Assembly: GCF_025028335.1 (NCBI RefSeq) | Contig: NZ_JAFEUW010000001.1 | Location: forward strand, 2,170,001 to 2,234,000 | Reading direction: 5' to 3' | Origin: Brachybacterium sillae | GTDB lineage: Bacteria; Actinomycetota; Actinomycetes; Actinomycetales; Dermabacteraceae | Length of the DNA stretch: 64,000 nt | In this document: positions 27,316 to 36,580 of the stretch, one piece after another | How the letters are laid out: each line of letters begins with the position of its first letter | How positions within the stretch are numbered: position 1 is the stretch's first letter | Notes under the pieces: model-generated | The model's input: only the letters and a program-made list of their open reading frames with translations | What the model was told of the DNA's origin: nothing | Database searches by the model: none | Made by a program: the position numbers and the translations under genes

Positions 27316-27864
27316 GTGAGCACTTCGTTCGAGCGCGTCTCCCGCTTCGGCCTCGGCTACGCCGTTGGGGAGGTCGACGACTTCCTCGCCCGTGCCCGCA
27401 GCGCCTACGAGGGGCGCGACGAGTCCTTCCGCGCCTCCGACATCTCCTCGGTGACGTTCTCGATGGAGCGCGGCGGTTACAGCATGCGGGCGGTGGATGA
27501 CGCCCTGGACCGCCTCTCCGATGCGTTCGCGCTGCGTGCCCGCGACCACGCCATCGCCTCCGAGGGGGAGGAAGCCTGGGTGGCGCGTCTGACCGAGCGC
27601 GCGGAGGTGCTCCGGGAGCGGTTGGAACGGCCCGCCGGGCAGCGTTTCGCCCCCGGTGCCGACGGGGAGCCGAGCTACGACAAGCAGGACGTCGACGCCC
27701 TGTGCGACCAGCTCGTCGCCTATTTCACCGACGGCCTGCCGATGAGCGTGGATGATGTGCGTCGCGCCGCGTTCCGGCGTCGCAAGGGTGCCGACGGGTA
27801 CCGGGAGGCCGTGGTCGATGTCTACCTCGACCATGTCGCCGACATCATGGCCTCCGTTCCGTGA
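27316..27864 (+). CDS. DivIVA-domain repeat protein
   Basis: A 182-residue protein lacking the long coiled coil of true DivIVA. It has three copies of the DivIVA N-terminal membrane-binding motif: RFGLGYAVGEVDDFL (about 10-24), FSMERGGYSMRAVDDALDRL (about 54-73) and FRRRKGADGYREAVVDVYLDHV (about 155-176). This matches actinobacterial DivIVA-repeat (DivI1A-type) proteins; they may recognise curved membrane or poles, but the role is not established. The GTG start follows GGAAGGAC. It overlaps dxr by GTGA. Confidence 0.85.
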   Translation: MSTSFERVSRFGLGYAVGEVDDFLARARSAYEGRDESFRASDISSVTFSMERGGYSMRAVDDALDRLSDAFALRARDHAIASEGEEAWVARLTERAEVLRERLERPAGQRFAPGADGEPSYDKQDVDALCDQLVAYFTDGLPMSVDDVRRAAFRRRKGADGYREAVVDVYLDHVADIMASVP

Positions 27865-29096
27865 CCGGACGGGAGAGGACGTCGCCGGTCGCGTCCGAGC
27901 GCCGGATCGTGGTGCTCGGGGCCACCGGGTCCATCGGCACCCAGACCTTGGATGTGGTGGAGCGCTACCCGCAGCTCGGCCGCGTCCACGGCCTCGCCGT
28001 CGGCGGTTCCCGCCCTCAGCTGGTGGCCGAGCAGGTCGCCCGGCACCGCCCCGACCATCTCGCGGTGGCGCAGGAGCAGGACATCGACGCCGTGGAACGG
28101 GCCGTCGCCGAGGCCCTGCCGGACGGGCCACGGCCCCGGATCGACGGCGGAGCCGCCGCAGTCGAGGCCCTCGCCGGATCCCTCGGCCCCGAGGACGCCG
28201 TGGTCAACGGCATCACCGGCTCCGTCGGCCTGCGCCCCACCCTCGCGGCCCTCGCCTCCGGGGCCCGTCTGGCGCTGGCGAACAAGGAATCGCTGATCGT
28301 CGGCGGAGAGCTGGTCACGCGGGCGGCCGCGCCCGGGCAGCTGCTCCCGGTCGACTCCGAGCACACTGCGATCGCGCAGGCCCTCGCGGGGGTGCGCCCC
28401 GACCAGGTGGGTCGCCTGGTGGTCACCGCCTCCGGGGGGCCGTTCCGCGGCCGTACCCGCGACCAGCTGCGGGAGGTCGACCCCGCGCAGGCCCTGGCCC
28501 ATCCCACCTGGGCGATGGGCCGGGTGATCACCACCAACTCCGCGACCCTGGTGAACAAGGCCCTCGAGGTGATCGAGGCCTGCTGGCTGTTCGACATGCC
28601 GGAGGACCGCGTCGACGTGGTGGTGCACCCACAGTCGATCGTGCACTCCATGGTCACGTTGGTCGACGGCTCCACCATCGCGCAGGCCAGCCCGCCGGAC
28701 ATGCGCCATGCGATCGGATGGGCCCTGGCGCACCCGGAGAAACTGCCCGGTCTGGCGGCGGCGCTCGACTTCCGTGCCCCCCAGCAGTGGACCTTCGAAC
28801 CGGTCGATGAGGACACCTTCGGGGCGATCCGGCTGGCCCGTGCCGCGCACCGCCAGGGCCAGGGGGCGATGGCCGCCTACAACGCGGCGAACGAGGAGGC
28901 CGTGGCGGCGTTCCTCGATGGCCGGCTGCCGTTCCTGGACATCCTGGAGGTGATCCGCGCCGCCGTCGAGGACCCCGAGCGCCCCCGCGTCGGGGTCGAG
29001 CAGGGGGTCGTGGGTGTCCTCGAGGTCGAGGAGCGCGCCCGCACCGCCGCCCGGGAGGACATCGCCCGTCGCACCGGCGCCCGGGAGGCGCGGTGA
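27861..29096 (+). CDS. dxr: 1-deoxy-D-xylulose 5-phosphate reductoisomerase
   Basis: A 411-residue NADPH-dependent enzyme catalysing the committed step of the MEP isoprenoid pathway, with ispG 2 kb downstream. IVVLGATGSIGTQTLDVV is the NADPH site; ALANKESLIVGGELV, PVDSEHTAI, TASGGPFRGR and HPTWAMGRVITTNSATLVNKALEVIEA are substrate and metal motifs. Length is normal. It is coupled to both neighbours by 4-nt overlaps (GTGA). Confidence 0.97.
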   Translation: MTGRERTSPVASERRIVVLGATGSIGTQTLDVVERYPQLGRVHGLAVGGSRPQLVAEQVARHRPDHLAVAQEQDIDAVERAVAEALPDGPRPRIDGGAAAVEALAGSLGPEDAVVNGITGSVGLRPTLAALASGARLALANKESLIVGGELVTRAAAPGQLLPVDSEHTAIAQALAGVRPDQVGRLVVTASGGPFRGRTRDQLREVDPAQALAHPTWAMGRVITTNSATLVNKALEVIEACWLFDMPEDRVDVVVHPQSIVHSMVTLVDGSTIAQASPPDMRHAIGWALAHPEKLPGLAAALDFRAPQQWTFEPVDEDTFGAIRLARAAHRQGQGAMAAYNAANEEAVAAFLDGRLPFLDILEVIRAAVEDPERPRVGVEQGVVGVLEVEERARTAAREDIARRTGAREAR

Positions 29097-30442
29097 CCGC
29101 CCTCGCCTACGCGGCCGGGGTACTGCTGGCGGTGCTGGGGCTCGGGCTGTCGATCGCCCTGCACGAGATCGGGCATCTGGTGCCGGCCAAACGCTTCGGC
29201 GTGAAGGTCACGCAGTACATGATCGGGTTCGGCCCCACGCTGTTCTCCCGCCGCCGCGGGGAGACGGAGTACGGCATCAAAGCGATCCCGCTGGGCGGGT
29301 ACATCCGCATGATCGGGATGTTCCCGCCGCGGCGCGACGATCCCGAGCAGCGAGTGCGTGCGGACTCCACCGGCTTCCTGCAGCAGATGCAGCGGATGAG
29401 CGACGAGGCCCGCGACTACGACGCGTCGCTGTACGACCCGGCCGATGCGCACCGCACCTTCGCAGCGCTGTCGGTGCCGCGCAAGCTCATCGTGATGGTG
29501 GGCGGGCCCACCATGAATCTTCTGATCTCCGTGGTGATGCTGACGGTGCTGTCCTGCGGGGTGGGCATGCCGCAGCTGACCCCGACCGTGCACTCCGTCT
29601 CCCAGTGCGTCGTCCCGGTGGATGCTCCCGCCGACGCCGGTTGCGAGGGCCGCCCCGCCGCCCCGGCCGCCGCTGCGGGCATCCGCCCGGGGGACCGGTT
29701 GCTCAGCATCGACGGCCACCGCATCGAGACCTGGGACGATGCCACCGCCGCAATCCGCGGTGCCGGAGACCGCACCATCCCCGTGGTGGTGGATCGGGAC
29801 GGCACCCAGCGCACCCTGCAGGTCACCCCGATCCTCGACGACCGCCCCGTGCTCGACGCCGACGGGCAGGTGCAGCGTCGCGCCGACGGCAGCGTCGTCA
29901 CCGAACGCGCCGGGTTCCTCGGCGTCTCCCCGTCCAGCGGGTTCGTGCGCCAGTCCCCGCTGGAGGTGCCCGGGCTGGTGTGGCGCACCTTCAGCGGCAC
30001 GGTGCATCTCGTGATCGGTCTGCCTGCGCGCCTGGTGGACGTCGCCCAGGCGGCGTTCGGCACCGAGGAGCGCGACCCGAACGGACCGATCGGCGTGGTG
30101 GGGGTCTCCCGCCTCGCCGGTGAGGTGGTGGCCGCCCGGGAACCCGGCATCGACCTGCAGGCGAAACTGTTTCTGCTGGTGTCGATGCTCGGGTCGCTGA
30201 ACATGGCGCTGTTCGTGTTCAACCTGGTGCCGCTGCTGCCGCTGGACGGTGGCCATATGGCCGGGGCGCTGGTGGAGGGTGCCCGGCGGATGATCGCCCG
30301 CTGGCGTGGCCAGCCCGATCCCGGACCGGTCGACACCTCCCGGATGCTGCCAGTGGCGAACGTGGTGTTCATGGTGTTCCTGGTGATGACCATGCTGCTG
30401 CTCTATGCGGACATCGTGCGGCCGGTGCGCCTGTTCCCGTGA
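29093..30442 (+). CDS. rip: Site-2 intramembrane metalloprotease (RseP/Rip1 family)
   Basis: A 449-residue multi-pass membrane zinc protease that cleaves anti-sigma factors or other membrane proteins inside the bilayer. The HExxH motif lies in the first helix (SIALHEIGHLVPAKRFGV), one PDZ domain is around 195-260 (AAGIRPGDRLLSIDGHRIETWDDA), and the third metal ligand is in FNLVPLLPLDGGHM. dxr-rip-ispG is the standard actinobacterial order. Here one small gene intervenes before ispG. Confidence 0.95.
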   Translation: MTALAYAAGVLLAVLGLGLSIALHEIGHLVPAKRFGVKVTQYMIGFGPTLFSRRRGETEYGIKAIPLGGYIRMIGMFPPRRDDPEQRVRADSTGFLQQMQRMSDEARDYDASLYDPADAHRTFAALSVPRKLIVMVGGPTMNLLISVVMLTVLSCGVGMPQLTPTVHSVSQCVVPVDAPADAGCEGRPAAPAAAAGIRPGDRLLSIDGHRIETWDDATAAIRGAGDRTIPVVVDRDGTQRTLQVTPILDDRPVLDADGQVQRRADGSVVTERAGFLGVSPSSGFVRQSPLEVPGLVWRTFSGTVHLVIGLPARLVDVAQAAFGTEERDPNGPIGVVGVSRLAGEVVAAREPGIDLQAKLFLLVSMLGSLNMALFVFNLVPLLPLDGGHMAGALVEGARRMIARWRGQPDPGPVDTSRMLPVANVVFMVFLVMTMLLLYADIVRPVRLFP

Positions 30443-30494
30443 GAGCCGCGCACGGCGCGACCACCCACCGGCTCCGGGTCGTCCATCGACTCCA

Positions 30495-30500
30495 TACCCT
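30495..30500 (+). promoter_or_regulatory. -10 of the small PH-like gene, leaderless spacing
   Basis: TACCCT ends 6 nt before the ATG at 30507; there is no Shine-Dalgarno. Confidence 0.5.
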
Positions 30501-30506
30501 GGCGTC

Positions 30507-30959
30507 ATGACCGGCCGCTACCGCGAGTTCCAGGACGCTGCGCTGACCTTGGCGAGGACCTCTGCGGAGCGCAGTGTCGCCGAGTTCCTCCGCCAGGAGG
30601 GGCCGGAGTTCTTCGACCTGAGGCGGGCGGCCACGGTGCTCGACGACCAGGAGCAGCTGGTGGCGGCCGCGCCGCTCCCGAGCGCGGACGATGATCCGCC
30701 GTTCCTCATCGTGACCGACCGGCGGGTGCTGCGCGTCGTGCGAGGGCTGCTGCGGTGGCGGGTGCGGGAGGAACGCCCCCGCGCCGACATCACGGAGGTC
30801 CGCCTGACCGGTGCGACGCTGCTCTCGCCTCCGACGGTGCGGTTCCGGTCCCACGCGCACCGCGACCTGGTGGCGGAGGTGGCGCTGATCGAGGCGCAGG
30901 AGGCCCGGTTGCGGGACCGACTGCACCGGACTTTCGGCGACGTTTATCGCGAGAGCTGA
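30507..30959 (+). CDS. Hypothetical protein with a possible PH-like domain
   Basis: A 150-residue soluble, charged protein of no family I can name with certainty. An N-terminal helical part (1-45) precedes [35 protein letters not shown], which resembles bacterial PH-type beta-barrels of the 'YokE-like' sort, in which a T-D/N-R-R-V/L-L segment is typical. A C-terminal helix follows (about 120-150). It lies between rip and ispG, normally adjacent genes, with its own predicted promoter. Function is not deduced. Confidence 0.7.
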   Translation: MTGRYREFQDAALTLARTSAERSVAEFLRQEGPEFFDLRRAATVLDDQEQLVAAAPLPSADDDPPFLIVTDRRVLRVVRGLLRWRVREERPRADITEVRLTGATLLSPPTVRFRSHAHRDLVAEVALIEAQEARLRDRLHRTFGDVYRES

Positions 30960-31044
30960 CGGGACGCCGCCCCGCGCGGGGCGACACCTGTGCAGGTCGC
31001 GTAGAGGTGGCGCGGCCCACCACCACGGCGGAGCCGGTACCTGC

Positions 31045-31050
31045 GATGAT
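31045..31050 (+). promoter_or_regulatory. Possible -10 of ispG, leaderless spacing
   Basis: GATGAT ends 6 nt before the GTG at 31057. The gap GGAGCC contains a GGAG too close to the start to be a normal ribosome site. Confidence 0.4.
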
Positions 31051-31056
31051 GGAGCC

Positions 31057-32214
31057 GTGACTTCCGTGAGCCTCGGCATCCCCACTGTCAAGACGCCGCC
31101 GCCGGTGCTGGCGCCGCGTCGTCCCACCCGCAAGGTCAGGCTGGGCACCATCGCCGTCGGCGGTGATGCCCCCATCACCGTGCAGTCGATGACCACCACC
31201 CCGACGCATGACATCAACGCGACGCTGCAGCAGATCGCGGAGCTCACCGCAGCCGGGTGCGATATCGTGCGCGTCGCCTGCCCGCGCCAGGAGGACGCCG
31301 ACGCGCTGGTGGCCATCGCCGCGAAGTCCCCGATCCCGGTGATCGCCGACATCCATTTCCAGCCGAAGTACGTCTTCGCCGCGATCGAGGCCGGCTGCGC
31401 CGGGGTGCGGGTGAACCCGGGCAACATCCGCCGGTTCGACGATCAGGTGAAGGACATCGCGCAGGCGGCGAAGGACCACGGCACGGCCCTGCGGATCGGC
31501 GTGAACGCCGGGTCGATCGACCCGCGCATGCTCAAGGGCGACCGGGTAACCCCGGAGGCGCTGGTCGCCTCCGCCGTGTGGGAGGCGAGCCTGTTCGAGG
31601 AGCACGACTTCCACGACTTCGGGATCTCCGTGAAGCACAACGACCCGGTGATCATGGTGGAGGCCTACCGGCAGCTGTCCGAGAAGGGCGACTGGCCGCT
31701 GCACCTCGGTGTCACCGAGGCCGGGCCCGCCTTCCAGGGCACCATCAAATCGTCCGTGGCGTTCGGCATCCTGCTGTCGGAGGGCATCGGCGACACCATC
31801 CGGGTGTCGCTGTCGGCCCCGCCGGTGGAGGAGGTGAAGGTGGGGGTGCAGATTCTGCAGTCCCTGAACCTGCGCCCCCGCACCCTCGACATCGTCTCGT
31901 GCCCGTCGTGCGGCCGCGCCCAGGTCGATGTGTACACCCTCGCCGAGAAGGTCACCGAGGGGTTGAAGCATCTGGACGTGCCGCTGCGGGTGGCGGTGAT
32001 GGGCTGCGTGGTGAACGGACCGGGTGAGGCCCGTGAGGCCGACCTCGGGGTCGCCTCCGGCAACGGCAAGGGGCAGATCTTCGTCAAGGGCGAGGTCATC
32101 AAGACCGTTCCGGAGGCGGAGATCGTCGAGACCCTGCTGGCGGAGGCGAACCGGATCGCCGCGGAGATGGGCGAGGACACCGACGCGGGAGCCCCGTCGG
32201 TGTCGGTCCGCTGA
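31057..32214 (+). CDS. ispG: 4-hydroxy-3-methylbut-2-enyl diphosphate synthase
   Basis: A 385-residue [4Fe-4S] enzyme of the MEP pathway, converting MEcPP to [27 protein letters not shown] is the TIM-barrel start; the cluster ligands appear in [11 protein letters not shown] and [21 protein letters not shown] start by alignment. The GNAT gene follows 17 nt later, as usual in actinobacteria. Confidence 0.97.
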   Translation: MTSVSLGIPTVKTPPPVLAPRRPTRKVRLGTIAVGGDAPITVQSMTTTPTHDINATLQQIAELTAAGCDIVRVACPRQEDADALVAIAAKSPIPVIADIHFQPKYVFAAIEAGCAGVRVNPGNIRRFDDQVKDIAQAAKDHGTALRIGVNAGSIDPRMLKGDRVTPEALVASAVWEASLFEEHDFHDFGISVKHNDPVIMVEAYRQLSEKGDWPLHLGVTEAGPAFQGTIKSSVAFGILLSEGIGDTIRVSLSAPPVEEVKVGVQILQSLNLRPRTLDIVSCPSCGRAQVDVYTLAEKVTEGLKHLDVPLRVAVMGCVVNGPGEAREADLGVASGNGKGQIFVKGEVIKTVPEAEIVETLLAEANRIAAEMGEDTDAGAPSVSVR

Positions 32215-32231
32215 GTCGGATCGGCCAAGGC

Positions 32232-33098
32232 ATGCTGCGCGGACGCGGCCCGCGGGTGCGGCCCGTGAGGGTCGGGGCCACCGCCGACGCGCTGCGGCGG
32301 CTCGCCGCCGATCCTGCACAGACCGCCCTCGCCGGGACGCGGCTGGAGGAGCTCAGTCACAGCGCCGCCGTGTCCCGCGAGTTCTCGCAGGTGGTGGAGC
32401 GTGGTGCGGACCCTGCTGTGCTGTGGCACGGGGTGAACGTGTTCCCCGTGGGGATCACCGGGGGCGACCCGGCCACGCAGGGAACCGCCCGGGCGTTCGC
32501 GGACCTGCTGCTCGGCGAGCCGCTGCGGGCCAGTTCGCTTGTGGGGCCGCGCGCCGAGGCGGAGGCCCTGTGGGGGCTGCTCGCCCCGGTCTGGGAGCCC
32601 CGGGTGCGGGAGTACCGCTGGTCCCAGCCGGTCCTCGAAGCCCTCGCGGAGCCGCGGGTCGACCCGCACCCCGGGCTGCGACCAGCGGTGGCGGGAGAGG
32701 CCGACCTGGTGGCTCCCGCCGCGATCGCGATGTTCCGCGAGGAGGTCGGCGTGGATCCGACGGCCCGCGACGGTGGCCTCGGATACCGCGCGCGGGTGCG
32801 ATGGCTGGTGGAGTCCGGACGCACCTATGTGGTGGAGCAGGCGGGCACCGTGGTGTTCAAAGCCGATGTGGGGGCGGTGTTCAGCGGGGTGGCGCAGATC
32901 CACGGTGTGTGGACACACCCCCAGCTGCGTGGCCGGGGCCTGGCCCGGGCGGCGATGGCGGCGCTCGTGCCGATGGTCCGCCGCGACCATGCCCCCCGGG
33001 TCTGCCTGTACGTCAACGACTTCAACGAGCCTGCGCGCCGTGCCTACACCGCCGCAGGGTTCGACCAGGTGGGAGAGCTGTCGACGATCCTGTTCTGA
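32232..33098 (+). CDS. GNAT N-acetyltransferase with N-terminal DUF4081-type domain
   Basis: A 288-residue protein. The N-terminal half (RRLAADPAQTALAGTRLEE...GVNVFPVG) matches the DUF4081 layout; the C-terminal half is a GNAT fold with acetyl-CoA motif A in IHGVWTHPQLRGRGLARAAMAAL and motif B in CLYVNDFNEPARRAYTAAGFDQVGEL. It sits directly after ispG, a conserved actinobacterial position. AAGG lies just before the ATG. Substrate unknown. Confidence 0.88.
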   Translation: MLRGRGPRVRPVRVGATADALRRLAADPAQTALAGTRLEELSHSAAVSREFSQVVERGADPAVLWHGVNVFPVGITGGDPATQGTARAFADLLLGEPLRASSLVGPRAEAEALWGLLAPVWEPRVREYRWSQPVLEALAEPRVDPHPGLRPAVAGEADLVAPAAIAMFREEVGVDPTARDGGLGYRARVRWLVESGRTYVVEQAGTVVFKADVGAVFSGVAQIHGVWTHPQLRGRGLARAAMAALVPMVRRDHAPRVCLYVNDFNEPARRAYTAAGFDQVGELSTILF

Positions 33099-33174
33099 CA
33101 GCATCGCAGGGCGTGTGCGGTGCACGGTCGGAATCCGCCTGGAGCCACGGCTCTGCGGTGGTGGGCAGGATCGT

Positions 33175-33279
33175 CAGGACTGCAGCAGCGCGGTCAATCC
33201 ACGGGGCCGTGCCTCCGGCACCCCAGGACAGACTGATCAGTGCCTGCAGGGTGCCGCAGACGGCCGCGGCGATGAACCA
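33175..33279 (-). pseudogene. Possible remnant of a DUF3995-like membrane protein
   Basis: On the minus strand between the GNAT gene and proS, one frame reads FIAAAVCGTLQALISLSWGA followed by a GG turn and a short helix. This resembles the start of DUF3995-type membrane proteins, but the remaining helices are missing and the frame runs into GNAT antisense. The resemblance is short and may be chance; I see no ribosome site. Confidence 0.25.
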
Positions 33280-33351
33280 CGGCGTGGAGGGGCAGAAGAG
33301 CCGGGGTGGGGTGATCTCCCCGACGCCAGTCTGCCCCGGGGCTGCCCGCAC

Positions 33352-33357
33352 TACGAT
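33352..33357 (+). promoter_or_regulatory. -10 hexamer of proS
   Basis: TACGAT, 35 nt before the proS ATG. Confidence 0.45.
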
Positions 33358-33392
33358 GAACCCACCCCTTCCCGTCGTCGAGAGGCTCCCTG

Positions 33393-35165
33393 ATGCTGCG
33401 CATGTCCACCGCCTTCCTCCGCACCCTGAGGGAGGACCCGGCGGACGCCGAGGTCGCCAGCCACAAGCTCCTGGTCCGGGCGGGGTACATCCGTCGCAGC
33501 GCCCCCGGGATCTACACCTGGCTGCCCCTGGGCCTGCGCGTGCTGCGCCGCGTGGAGCAAATCGTCCGTGAGGAACAGGACGCCATCGGCGGTCAGGAGA
33601 TCCTCTTCTCGGCCCTGCAGCCGAAGGAGCCCTATGACGCCACCGGTCGGTGGACCGAGTACGGCGATGGCATCTTCCGTCTGCAGGACCGCAAGCGCGC
33701 CGACTACCTCCTCGCCCCCACCCACGAGGAGATGTTCACCCTGCTGGTGAAGGACCTGTACTCCTCGTACAAGGACCTCCCGGCGATGATCTACCAGATC
33801 CAGACGAAGTTCCGTGACGAGGCCCGACCCCGTGCGGGCCTGCTGCGCGTTCGGGAGTTCGTCATGAAGGACGCCTACTCCTTCGACGTCGACGATGCCG
33901 GACTCGCGGCCAGCTACGACCGACAGCGCGAGGCCTACACCCGCACCTTTGAGCGCCTGGGTCTGCCGACTGTCATCTGCCAGGCCGATGCCGGGGCCAT
34001 GGGTGGTTCTCGCTCCGAGGAGTTCCTGCATCCGACGCCGGTGGGGGAGGACACCTTCGTCGTCTCCGACGGCGGGTACGCCGCGAACGTGGAGGCCGTC
34101 ACCACAGTCGCCCCCGCCCCCCTGAGCGCCGAGGAGATCGCGCAGCTGCCCGCCGCCCGGGAGGTCACCACCCCCGGCGCCGGAACCATCGACGCCCTGG
34201 TGGAGCACCTCAATGCCCACGAGCCCCGTGAGGACGGCCGCCCCTGGAACGCCGCCGACACCCTCAAGGCCCTCATCTACATGCTCCACCACCCTGACGG
34301 GACCACCCAGCCGCTGCTGGTGATGATCCCCGGCGATCGGCAGGTCGATGAGAAGCGCCTCGAGGTCGCCCTCGCCCCGTCCGTCGCGGTGCCGTTCACC
34401 GAGGAGGACTTCGCAAAGCACCCCGCACTGGTGAAGGGCTTCACCGGTCCCATCGGCCTGGGGGAGGACAGCGAGAGCGGTGTCAAGGTGCTGATCGATC
34501 CGCGGGCAGCGCACGGCACCCGCTGGGTGGTCGGCTCGCGTGCCCAGGACACCCACACCCTCGATGTGGTGCCCGGGCGGGACTTCACCCCCGATGGCTA
34601 CATCGAGGCGGCGGAGATCCGCGATGGCGACCCCGCCCCCGACGGCTCCGGGCCGCTGCGCCTGACCCGCGGCATGGAGATGGGGCACATCTTCCAGCTG
34701 GGCCGCAAGTACGCCGACGCCCTCGGCCTGCAGGTGCTCGACGAGAACGGCAAGCAGGTCACGGTCACCATGGGCTCCTACGGCATCGGCGTCACCCGCG
34801 CCGTCGCCGCGATCGCCGAGGCCTACCACGACGAGAAGGGCCTGGTGTGGCCGCGGGCGGTGGCGCCTGCCGACGTCCACATCGTCGCCACCGGCAAGGA
34901 CGAGGCCGTCTTCACCGAGGCCGAGCGCATCGCCGAGGAACTCGAGGACGCCGGCCTCGAGGTGATCTACGACGACCGCCCCAAGGTCTCCCCGGGCGTG
35001 AAGTTCAAGGACGCTGAACTCCTCGGCGTGCCCACCGCGATCGTCGTCGGCCGCGGGCTCGCGCAGGGAGTCGTGGAGATCCGTGACCGCGCCACCGGCG
35101 AGGTCACCGAGACCACCTCGCAGGAGGTCGTCGCCCAGGTGCAGGAGGTCGTGCGCGGCGCCTGA
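33393..35165 (+). CDS. proS: Prolyl-tRNA synthetase
   Basis: A 590-residue class II synthetase of the bacterial type with an editing (INS) domain. Class II motifs are seen in [71 protein letters not shown] and [15 protein letters not shown]. The insert between about 225 and 390 is the editing domain. The C-terminal anticodon-binding domain ends the protein. Monocistronic, with a long palindrome downstream. Confidence 0.97.
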   Translation: MLRMSTAFLRTLREDPADAEVASHKLLVRAGYIRRSAPGIYTWLPLGLRVLRRVEQIVREEQDAIGGQEILFSALQPKEPYDATGRWTEYGDGIFRLQDRKRADYLLAPTHEEMFTLLVKDLYSSYKDLPAMIYQIQTKFRDEARPRAGLLRVREFVMKDAYSFDVDDAGLAASYDRQREAYTRTFERLGLPTVICQADAGAMGGSRSEEFLHPTPVGEDTFVVSDGGYAANVEAVTTVAPAPLSAEEIAQLPAAREVTTPGAGTIDALVEHLNAHEPREDGRPWNAADTLKALIYMLHHPDGTTQPLLVMIPGDRQVDEKRLEVALAPSVAVPFTEEDFAKHPALVKGFTGPIGLGEDSESGVKVLIDPRAAHGTRWVVGSRAQDTHTLDVVPGRDFTPDGYIEAAEIRDGDPAPDGSGPLRLTRGMEMGHIFQLGRKYADALGLQVLDENGKQVTVTMGSYGIGVTRAVAAIAEAYHDEKGLVWPRAVAPADVHIVATGKDEAVFTEAERIAEELEDAGLEVIYDDRPKVSPGVKFKDAELLGVPTAIVVGRGLAQGVVEIRDRATGEVTETTSQEVVAQVQEVVRGA

Positions 35166-35202
35166 GCCGGGCACCCCGCCCGACACGCGGTGACCGGGCG
35201 AA

Positions 35203-35226
35203 GTACGCCGCGGCCGGGTGGCGTAC
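35203..35226. repeat. Short inverted repeat after proS
   Basis: GTACGCC (35203-35209) and GGCGTAC (35220-35226) form a 7-bp stem 38 nt after proS and directly before the long palindrome. Confidence 0.4.
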
Positions 35227-35236
35227 ACCGCAACCC

Positions 35237-35293
35237 TGCACGGATTGCGCGTCTCGTTTCCACTTTCTGGACACGAGACGCGCAATCCGTGCA
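35237..35293. repeat. Long perfect palindrome in the proS-DUF4439 gap
   Basis: Arms 35237-35257 and 35273-35293 are exact reverse complements over 21 bp. After one mismatch, TCCA (35259-35262) pairs with TGGA (35268-35271) around the loop CTTTC. It is more AT-rich than its surroundings and lies between convergent genes. It may act as a two-way terminator, but length, composition and exactness also fit a dispersed palindromic (REP-like) element. Confidence 0.75.
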
Positions 35294-35365
35294 CTCCGGC
35301 GGGGCGGCGGACCGGCACCGCGGACGGTCGGGCGAGGCGCACAGCGGCCAGCGGAGCGCCCCGGC

Positions 35366-36463
35366 CTACTCCCCGAGGCGCAGACTCGGCAGCGGCGCGA
35401 GCGACGGCACCCTGGGCCCCGCCCAGGTGGCCTCCTCATACGCCGCGGCGACAGCCACGGCACGGCGCTCGAAGGGCGCCGCGCCCGCCAGTGCCACATG
35501 CGTGGCGATCAGCCCGGCCGACACGCTCACTGCGCGCCGGGCCAGGGCCTCATCGTCGGCGTCGTCCCCGCCCAGCGCGTACACCGCCTGCGGCATCGCC
35601 ACCGGTGCCTGATCGGCCCGGGCGATGCCCGCGAGCTCCTCCGCCCGCGTCCGGTGACGGTCTCTCAGGGTCAGGGCGTCGTTGCGGGCCTGCCCGGTGG
35701 AGCGCGCCGCGATGACCTCGTGCAGCCAGGCGGCGAACCACTCGTCCTGCTGGGCCAGGTCGAGCATGTGGTGGTAGTCCTGCTCCGCCCCGATCGACGG
35801 CGGATCCCACGCCGGCACCTCCCGCGTCGGGGTGAGTCGCTCCGCCGGTCGCGGAGCCGGGACGGTCGGTTCCGCGGTCGAGCTTCCGCCTGCTGCACGC
35901 GCTTCCAGTGCCGCGAGCCGGACCGCCGCCCACGTGGCGTGGGCGCCCACCGCGGTGACCGGGCGCGCCAGACGCCCCGAGATCTGCACGGCCGCATCGG
36001 CACACATCTCCCGCAGCGCCACCAGGCGGCCCCGCAGCGCAGCCGGGTCGGTCGCCACGGGACTCGCCGCAGGGGAGCCCGCCGCCGCCGAGGACGACTC
36101 GGCCGACGCGGCGGCCTCCGCCTCCGCCCCGGTGCGCAGCGCCTCCCGATGCCTCTGCAGCGCCGCCCGCAACTCCTCCAGGGCCGACGCCACCGCCGGT
36201 GCGGCGCCTGCGGGGGTGCCTGCCGCCGCCCACGCCGACTCCACGGCCTCCAGCAGGTCCCGCCGATACAGGTCATCGATCCCCGGCGGAGGAGGGGTCT
36301 GCGGGGCGGGGCTGCCCACCCGCACCGATCCGCAGGCGGCCAGCACCGGCATGGTCACGACACCCGCCACTGCGCCCTGCAGGAGGGAACGACGCGACGG
36401 GTCGGGTGACGACGGGCCGCGACGCGAGGGGTCCTTTGTGGTGACGAGGCTGGGTCGGGGCAC
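35366..36463 (-). CDS. DUF4439 ferritin-like lipoprotein
   Basis: A 365-residue exported protein. SRRSLLQGAVAGVVTMPVLAACG combines a Tat-like twin arginine with a lipobox (Cys44). A long Ala/Ser/Glu middle follows. The C-terminal ~140 residues (AEQDYHHMLDLAQQDEWFAAWLHEVIAAR...AMPQAVYAL) carry the helical DUF4439 ferritin-like signature. Its divergent position next to rimP is conserved in actinobacteria. Its function is unknown. The GTG start has CACAAT 6 nt upstream and no Shine-Dalgarno. Confidence 0.88.
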   Translation of the reverse strand: MPRPSLVTTKDPSRRGPSSPDPSRRSLLQGAVAGVVTMPVLAACGSVRVGSPAPQTPPPPGIDDLYRRDLLEAVESAWAAAGTPAGAAPAVASALEELRAALQRHREALRTGAEAEAAASAESSSAAAGSPAASPVATDPAALRGRLVALREMCADAAVQISGRLARPVTAVGAHATWAAVRLAALEARAAGGSSTAEPTVPAPRPAERLTPTREVPAWDPPSIGAEQDYHHMLDLAQQDEWFAAWLHEVIAARSTGQARNDALTLRDRHRTRAEELAGIARADQAPVAMPQAVYALGGDDADDEALARRAVSVSAGLIATHVALAGAAPFERRAVAVAAAYEEATWAGPRVPSLAPLPSLRLGE

Positions 36464-36469
36464 CCGCCG

Positions 36470-36475
36470 ATTGTG
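36470..36475 (-). promoter_or_regulatory. -10 of the DUF4439 gene, leaderless spacing
   Basis: Read on the minus strand, CACAAT ends 6 nt before the GTG at 36463. It faces away from the rimP -10 located 10 nt further on the other strand. Confidence 0.45.
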
Positions 36476-36485
36476 TCACCCGCGC

Positions 36486-36491
36486 TAGAGT
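36486..36491 (+). promoter_or_regulatory. -10 hexamer of the rimP-nusA operon
   Basis: TAGAGT about 90 nt before rimP, back to back with the DUF4439 promoter. Confidence 0.45.
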
Positions 36492-36580
36492 AGACGCAGG
36501 CCGCAGAGCGACCGCGTGGACCCCCATTCCTCGCCCGGCCCGCGGTGCCCCCGCACAATCGAGACGAAGGAGAGTGGGCC

